Assembly (NCBI RefSeq): GCF_000306255.2
Contig: NZ_AKWY02000021.1
Location: 338,001-402,000 of the forward strand
Reading direction: 5' to 3'
Length of the DNA stretch: 64,000 nucleotides
From: Leptospira noguchii serovar Panama str. CZ214
GTDB taxonomy: Bacteria > Spirochaetota > Leptospiria > Leptospirales > Leptospiraceae
In this document: positions 58,950-64,000 of the stretch, in pieces
How positions within the stretch are numbered: position 1 is the first letter of the stretch
How the letters are laid out: every line of letters starts with the position of its first letter
The notes under the pieces: model-generated
What the model saw: the letters and a program-made list of their open reading frames with translations, nothing else
Told to the model about the DNA's origin: nothing
Database searches by the model: none
Translations under genes and position numbers: made by a program

Positions 58950-59579
58950 ATGGCAGTAAATACAAAACCGAACTACTATCAACTTCTAGAGGTTCCTCGG
59001 AATTGCGACCTGGAAAAAATTGAATTCGCTTTTAAAAAGTATTTAGAAAAGTTAGAATCCGATCCTTGGAACCCATCCAGAGAATTAGATCGAGAAGAAG
59101 GAATTAGAGCTTACTTAACTTTAAGTTCTCCAGAAGTTAGAGAAGAATACGATAAAACTCTAAATTATGAATTTCTACTTTTAGATACTACCAAGGTTCC
59201 GGAAGAGTTTGAATCATTTTATAACGTACAGAAATTGTCCGAAGGAGAAGAAACCAAAGAATTCTATTCTCGTTTTTTAGAATTTAAAAGAGATTTAGAA
59301 ACTACTCTAAAAAATCTAAGAATCACAGTATTATTTTTTCTAAGCGCATTTTCTCTCTTAACGATTTTTGCTCTTTTTATGGCATTGGCACAAAAAAACC
59401 ATTTTCTTTCTCCTAACCTTGAATTGTTTTATAGAAAGTGGGGAATTCTTTGTTCTTCCGGAATTCTATTTTTAGGATATGCAATCTTTCGTAAGATCCT
59501 AAGTTCGAAAAAAAGCAGAATTGTCCCAAACCGGAGAACCGCATCCATTGAAAACGATAACCAAGAAAAACGATCCTAA
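58950..59579 (+). CDS. Degenerate J-domain membrane protein
   Basis: 209 residues. The N-terminus has the J-domain outline ([23 protein letters not shown], then [17 protein letters not shown]) but the HPD tripeptide is replaced by a P-W-N-P-S-containing loop (~38-42), so DnaK stimulation is unlikely. Two membrane helices follow (~122-142 and ~159-177) before a basic tail. It overlaps the next gene by about 32 bp. Function unknown. Confidence 0.7.
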   Translation: MAVNTKPNYYQLLEVPRNCDLEKIEFAFKKYLEKLESDPWNPSRELDREEGIRAYLTLSSPEVREEYDKTLNYEFLLLDTTKVPEEFESFYNVQKLSEGEETKEFYSRFLEFKRDLETTLKNLRITVLFFLSAFSLLTIFALFMALAQKNHFLSPNLELFYRKWGILCSSGILFLGYAIFRKILSSKKSRIVPNRRTASIENDNQEKRS

Positions 59580-60192
59580 ACATCTCGCCGAAGATGAAAT
59601 TTCCTATTATTATTCATTGCTCCAAGAAGAATTAACCGAGTTCGATTGTGGAGAATTATGCAAACCAGACAACGATGGGGTTCCATTTTGTTGTATTGCA
59701 GATAACGCGGTCCCAACTTTATACGTTTCCGAATTTTCTATGTTACAAAAAAGAACCGACCTTTGGAAAGTCTGGAAACCAGAAACGGAAGTGGATAAGA
59801 AGATGCTTGCGGAGTATGATTCTAAAGAGACTTTATTTTGTGAATGTAAAGGAATCCAATTTTGCGAAAGAGACAATCGTTCTATCAGTTGTAGAACCTT
59901 TCCACTGGAACCTTATTTAGATACCAGAGGAATTTTAGTCGGTTTAGTGTTTATGAAAGAATTTACAGGCAAATGTCCACTTACTTTGAGAGCTAAAGAC
60001 ATTCGTCAAGAATTTGTTGACTCTCATTTTATCTTTTGGGAAAAACTTCTTTTTCGTTTGGATTCCGAATACGAAACTTTCTGGAATTCCTCCAAATCTT
60101 ACAGAAGATCCAGAGCACGAACCGGTAAAAAATTTCCGATTTTTTTTCCAAGCCATCTACAGGGGAAAAAATACTTAGATCCCTATCTTTGA
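59548..60192 (+). CDS. YkgJ-like cysteine-cluster protein
   Basis: 214 residues from a TTG at 59548 (GGAGA 10 bases upstream); a TTG at 59521 would overlap the previous gene more. Conserved cysteines: F-D-C-G-E-L-C, P-F-C-C-I-A-D, L-F-C-E-C-K-G, F-C-E-R and S-C-R-T-F-P-L-E-P, a pattern like YkgJ-type metal-binding proteins, in which the C-R-x-F-P block closes the cluster. Co-transcribed with the J-like gene. Metal type and function unknown. Confidence 0.65.
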   Translation: MKTITKKNDPKHLAEDEISYYYSLLQEELTEFDCGELCKPDNDGVPFCCIADNAVPTLYVSEFSMLQKRTDLWKVWKPETEVDKKMLAEYDSKETLFCECKGIQFCERDNRSISCRTFPLEPYLDTRGILVGLVFMKEFTGKCPLTLRAKDIRQEFVDSHFIFWEKLLFRLDSEYETFWNSSKSYRRSRARTGKKFPIFFPSHLQGKKYLDPYL

Positions 60193-60253
60193 ATTTCTTT
60201 TACTCAAAAACTACTAATAAAAAACCAAATCCAATAACTTAACACTTCAATCA

Positions 60254-60341
60254 TAGAGTTGTTTAAAAATGAATTCTCCTTCTGTTTTTTGGAAACGGTC
60301 AATTGAAACAGTTTTATTAATTAGTACTTTCGATAATTCTA
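60254..60341. mobile_element. Family B palindromic element, copy 5
   Basis: Left end TAGAGTTGTTTAAAAATGAA; right end degraded (CGATAATTCTA). The interior GGAAACGGTCAATTGAAACA is family-like. Confidence 0.55.
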
Positions 60342-60379
60342 ATATAAATTCAGAGAAAGAAAATCGAGACGAATCCAGA

Positions 60380-60620
60380 GTCGCACTTTCAGCCTTGGTC
60401 AATCAATTGCATAAAAGAAACATTATGCAATATTTAGCTTTAATATAGAACGCGATCCATAGAGAGCGTTCTGCTGAGTTTAACGCGATCCATAGAGAGC
60501 GTTCTGCTGAGTTTAACGCGATCTGTCGAGCGATACAAAGAGTGAGACACTGAATTTGAAAGAGCATTTTGCTGAGTTCCTCCGTTTCAATCGCTTTCAC
60601 ATTGGGCTCTATCGAACTTA
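60380..60620 (-). repeat. Family C repeat with an internal 33-bp tandem duplication
   Basis: A minus-orientation C copy. The unit ACGCGATCCATAGAGAGCGT, extended to 33 bp, occurs twice in a row at 60450-60482 and 60483-60515 and starts a third time. Because 33 is a multiple of three, a spurious peptide repeat is produced in one frame. The stretch 60621-61155 contains no supported gene. Confidence 0.65.
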
Positions 60621-61155
60621 CACAAACGGGACTTAAAAAATGCAGGCGCTCAATTTTATAAAGATGGAAGACAAAAATAAATTACAATTTTATAGTTTAT
60701 TATTTTATTATATTCTGTTTTTTATATTTTTATAAATTTTCTACAGAACCAGCCCATAAGGGCTCAAACTAATTGAATGATCAAAATTTTACTTTTTACC
60801 AATTGATTATCTCCTCAGATTTTTAATCCAAAAAACGACCTGTACAGCAATACACTTCTAATTAGAATCAATCTCACAAATTGAGAAGTATTTTGAATTT
60901 AAAATACAGATTTTTTAAGTGTTCCGACAAAAGTGAGTCTTTTTACCTGCAAAAAGTATGATTTTCTGATAGAGAAGAATCTTTGCAACCCACAAGAAAC
61001 AATACGATTAGGTCCCCCCAAAAAATCAAAATACGGTGCTACCATTGTCGTATTTCCGACAGATTCATTTCAGATCCAAGTAATCGTGGACTTTGGCTTT
61101 AGTTGCGCTTTGAATTAAAGCTGATTGTCTTACTTTAACTTTCAGGGCGAGAAAA

Positions 61156-61246
61156 CACAAACACAGATTTTACAGATCATTCTCAAAATGTGGGAACTAT
61201 TACAAACACAGATTTTACAGATCATTCTTAAAATGTGGAACGATTA
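61156..61246 (+). repeat. ~45-bp direct tandem repeat
   Basis: Two nearly identical units starting ACAAACACAGATTTTACAGA and ending in AAATGTGGGAACTATT or a close variant, with only a few differences. Related to the phrase near 30500-30530. No coding role is seen. Confidence 0.6.
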
Positions 61247-61333
61247 CTCTCAATGAATCAAAGTAAATCAGGCTTCACTTATTTTTATTCGAAAAGTCGG
61301 AACTACTATTTTTAGAAAAATTTTTCCTTCTAT

Positions 61334-61432
61334 TAGATTTGTTGAAAAATTCCATAATTCAGATTAACAAAACTGCTTCAATCGATCGTTTTCTTAAAGC
61401 AAAAACAGATGGAGATTTTTTCAACAACTCTA
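61334..61432. mobile_element. Family B palindromic element, copy 6
   Basis: Left end TAGATTTGTTGAAAAATTCC, right end TTTTTTCAACAACTCTA. The interior AACAAAACTGCTTCAATCGA is the same as in copy 2. The sequence between here and 61873 contains the sucCD promoter region; no gene is seen. Confidence 0.65.
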
Positions 61433-61868
61433 ATATTCTTCCGTTCTTTTTTAAGAACCCGCCTCAAAATCCTAGAATCATTTTTTTTGAATATTCAATA
61501 AAACGTGTGAACTCCCACAGAAACCATTATATCGTATGATATATAGTTTTTAGCATTCTTTTATGATTCTAATTTCTGTGTATAAGTTCCCAAAATGGAC
61601 GGTTTTTGGACAGATTTTAAATAAAAACAACAGATCAATTCCATTTTGTAAAAGATGAATTGTAATTTATCAAGTGGAAACTCTCACTTTTACTGAAACA
61701 AAAAAATCCATTTTAAATTCCAATAAATTCAATTACAAAGAGAATATACCGATCTCAACTCGATCTGAGCGTTCCAAGATTCAATTTTTTACTGACACCA
61801 AAGTTCACACCGAAAACAGTATCTATTTCAAGTAAATGATCATCTCATAAAAGCACTGAACTAAGGTT

Positions 61869-63046
<1,178 letters not shown>

Positions 63047-63058
63047 GAGAGAATATAC

Positions 63059-63934
63059 ATGGCAGTATTAGTAGATGAAAATACAAAAGTTGTAGTTCAG
63101 GGAATCACCGGTAAAGAAGGCTCCTTCCACGCGACACAAATGCTCGCTTACGGCACCAAGGTCGTAGCCGGAGTAACTCCTGGTAAAGGCGGAAGCAAAT
63201 GGGAAGATAAAATTCCAGTTTTCAACACAATCAAAGATTCCATTAAAAACGAAGACGCAAACGCAGCGGTCATTTTTGTTCCGCCCGCATTTGCAGCCGA
63301 TGCGATCATCGAAGGAATTCTCGCCGAACTTCCTCTCGTAATCTGCATTACAGAAGGAATTCCTACGCACGACATGCTGAAGGTTTACAGCGTACTCCGA
63401 AATTCTAAAACAAAATTAGTAGGACCAAACTGTCCAGGAGTGATCACTCCTCGTGCAAAACAAAAACTCGGGATCATGCCAGGTTTTATCCACAGTCCAG
63501 GTTCTGTGGGAATTGTGTCTCGTTCCGGGACTCTGACGTATGAATCGGTGGCTCAGATCACAAAACAAGGTCTGGGACAATCCACTTGTATCGGAATCGG
63601 AGGAGACCCAGTTCCAGGAATGAACCACACCGAAGCGATCAAATTGTTAAACGAAGACCCTGAAACCAAAGGAATCGTAATGATCGGTGAAATTGGCGGA
63701 ACTTCCGAAGAGGAAGCGGCCGAATATATTAAAAACCACGTCAAAAAACCTGTGGTAGGTTTTATCGCGGGTCAAACGGCACCTCCTGGCAAAAGAATGG
63801 GACACGCAGGAGCGATCATCAGTGGCGGCCTAGGAACTGCTACTTCTAAGATGAAAGCAATGCAAGAAGCAGGAATTCAAGTCTGCCAATCCATTGCAGA
63901 AGTTGGAGAAAAAATGAAAAAGGCTCTGGGATAA
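63059..63934 (+). CDS. sucD: Succinate-CoA ligase alpha subunit
   Basis: 291 residues. The CoA-binding Rossmann region [17 protein letters not shown], then [19 protein letters not shown] and the phosphohistidine loop [10 protein letters not shown] (~246-255, His247) are all intact. A 12-bp gap after sucC indicates an operon. The remaining 66 bases of the window hold no gene. Confidence 0.97.
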   Translation: MAVLVDENTKVVVQGITGKEGSFHATQMLAYGTKVVAGVTPGKGGSKWEDKIPVFNTIKDSIKNEDANAAVIFVPPAFAADAIIEGILAELPLVICITEGIPTHDMLKVYSVLRNSKTKLVGPNCPGVITPRAKQKLGIMPGFIHSPGSVGIVSRSGTLTYESVAQITKQGLGQSTCIGIGGDPVPGMNHTEAIKLLNEDPETKGIVMIGEIGGTSEEEAAEYIKNHVKKPVVGFIAGQTAPPGKRMGHAGAIISGGLGTATSKMKAMQEAGIQVCQSIAEVGEKMKKALG

Positions 63935-64000
63935 TTTTGTCCAATTAGAAACGAATGTTTTAAAAGAAATAAAAGGTTGGAAAAGAATTTTCTGACTTTT

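Noticed and set aside
60450..60560. CRISPR-like tandem repeats
   Set aside because: Only two direct units, no spacers between them, and the unit is part of a mobile repeat.
60403..60600. Reading frame coding a repeated ALNSAERSLWI-like peptide
   Set aside because: It is produced by the DNA repeat (family C and its 33-bp duplication) and lacks a ribosome site and homologous context.
60933..61118. 61-codon frame in the 60-61 kb intergenic
   Set aside because: Built on a dispersed repeat whose inverse is at ~45040; no start signal.

Overview
The window looks like chromosomal DNA of a pathogenic Leptospira (L. interrogans group). The base composition is AT-rich, the coding blocks are separated by long repeat-filled intergenic stretches, and there are Leptospira-type families (a DUF1564 protein, a DUF1577/PilZ-like protein, a lipoprotein with a loose spirochaetal lipobox). 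The envelope genes are those of a diderm (LolA, Lnt, an LptF/LptG permease, a FadL-type barrel). Assignment to the genus is inference from gene content; no search was run.

Layout. 1-3889 (minus): three tightly linked genes, an MpaB/Lcp-type oxygenase, a small polytopic membrane protein resembling Pyr4/PaxB-type terpene cyclases, and a large kinase-like/AAA ATPase that runs off the window. 3987-7196 (plus): a FadL-like porin and a DUF1566 lipoprotein. 8398-12174 (minus): a complete sulfate ABC transporter operon. 12767-15765: an accessory patch with an unusual DHFR/RibD-like gene, a Cys-rich zinc-ribbon gene, an orphan Imm11-type immunity gene and a gene remnant. 15766-16971: ribBA. 17649-28527 (minus): an apparent 11-gene operon, lolA-rodZ-rimO-pgsA-trpD-yajC-(Lys-rich membrane protein)-secD-secF-ribD-ribE, in which rimO carries a frameshift at a G tract. 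29004-36801: a PilZ-like protein, a P-loop kinase, tRNA-Phe, pcm, an acyl-CoA dehydrogenase, an AlkD-like protein and an SPL-like radical SAM protein. 37449-42095: a PdxB-like dehydrogenase, a lipase-chaperone-like protein, lnt and an RNase H-like exonuclease. 42477-49226: a beta-barrel candidate, DUF1564, dut, a secreted protein and a Rieske oxygenase, spread among repeats. 49677-54569: a PlsC-GpsA fusion, hisZ, purA, tRNA-Lys and tRNA-Glu. 54762-60192: a pseudo-receiver coiled-coil protein, an LptF/LptG permease, miaB, a degenerate J-domain membrane protein and a Cys-cluster protein. 61874-63934: sucCD.

The non-coding space is not empty. It carries at least three families of short non-autonomous repeats. 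Family B is a ~90-100 bp palindromic element with AGAGTTGTTG ends and TA flanks (six copies). A second group of elements with different cores shares AACGTGAGTTCG-type terminal inverted repeats (here called A, C and D). Family E is a ~50 bp element. One B copy sits inside an A copy, and a second A copy carries a scar at the same place.

How the genes fit together. Much of the window serves envelope biogenesis: Sec translocation (yajC/secDF), lipoprotein maturation and trafficking (lnt, lolA), LPS transport (lptF/G family), phospholipid synthesis (pgsA, PlsC-GpsA) and cell shape (rodZ). Riboflavin, sulfate uptake, nucleotide (purA, dut) and TCA (sucCD) genes make up the rest of the core. The most speculative and interesting unit is the oxygenase/cyclase-like/pseudokinase operon at the left edge.
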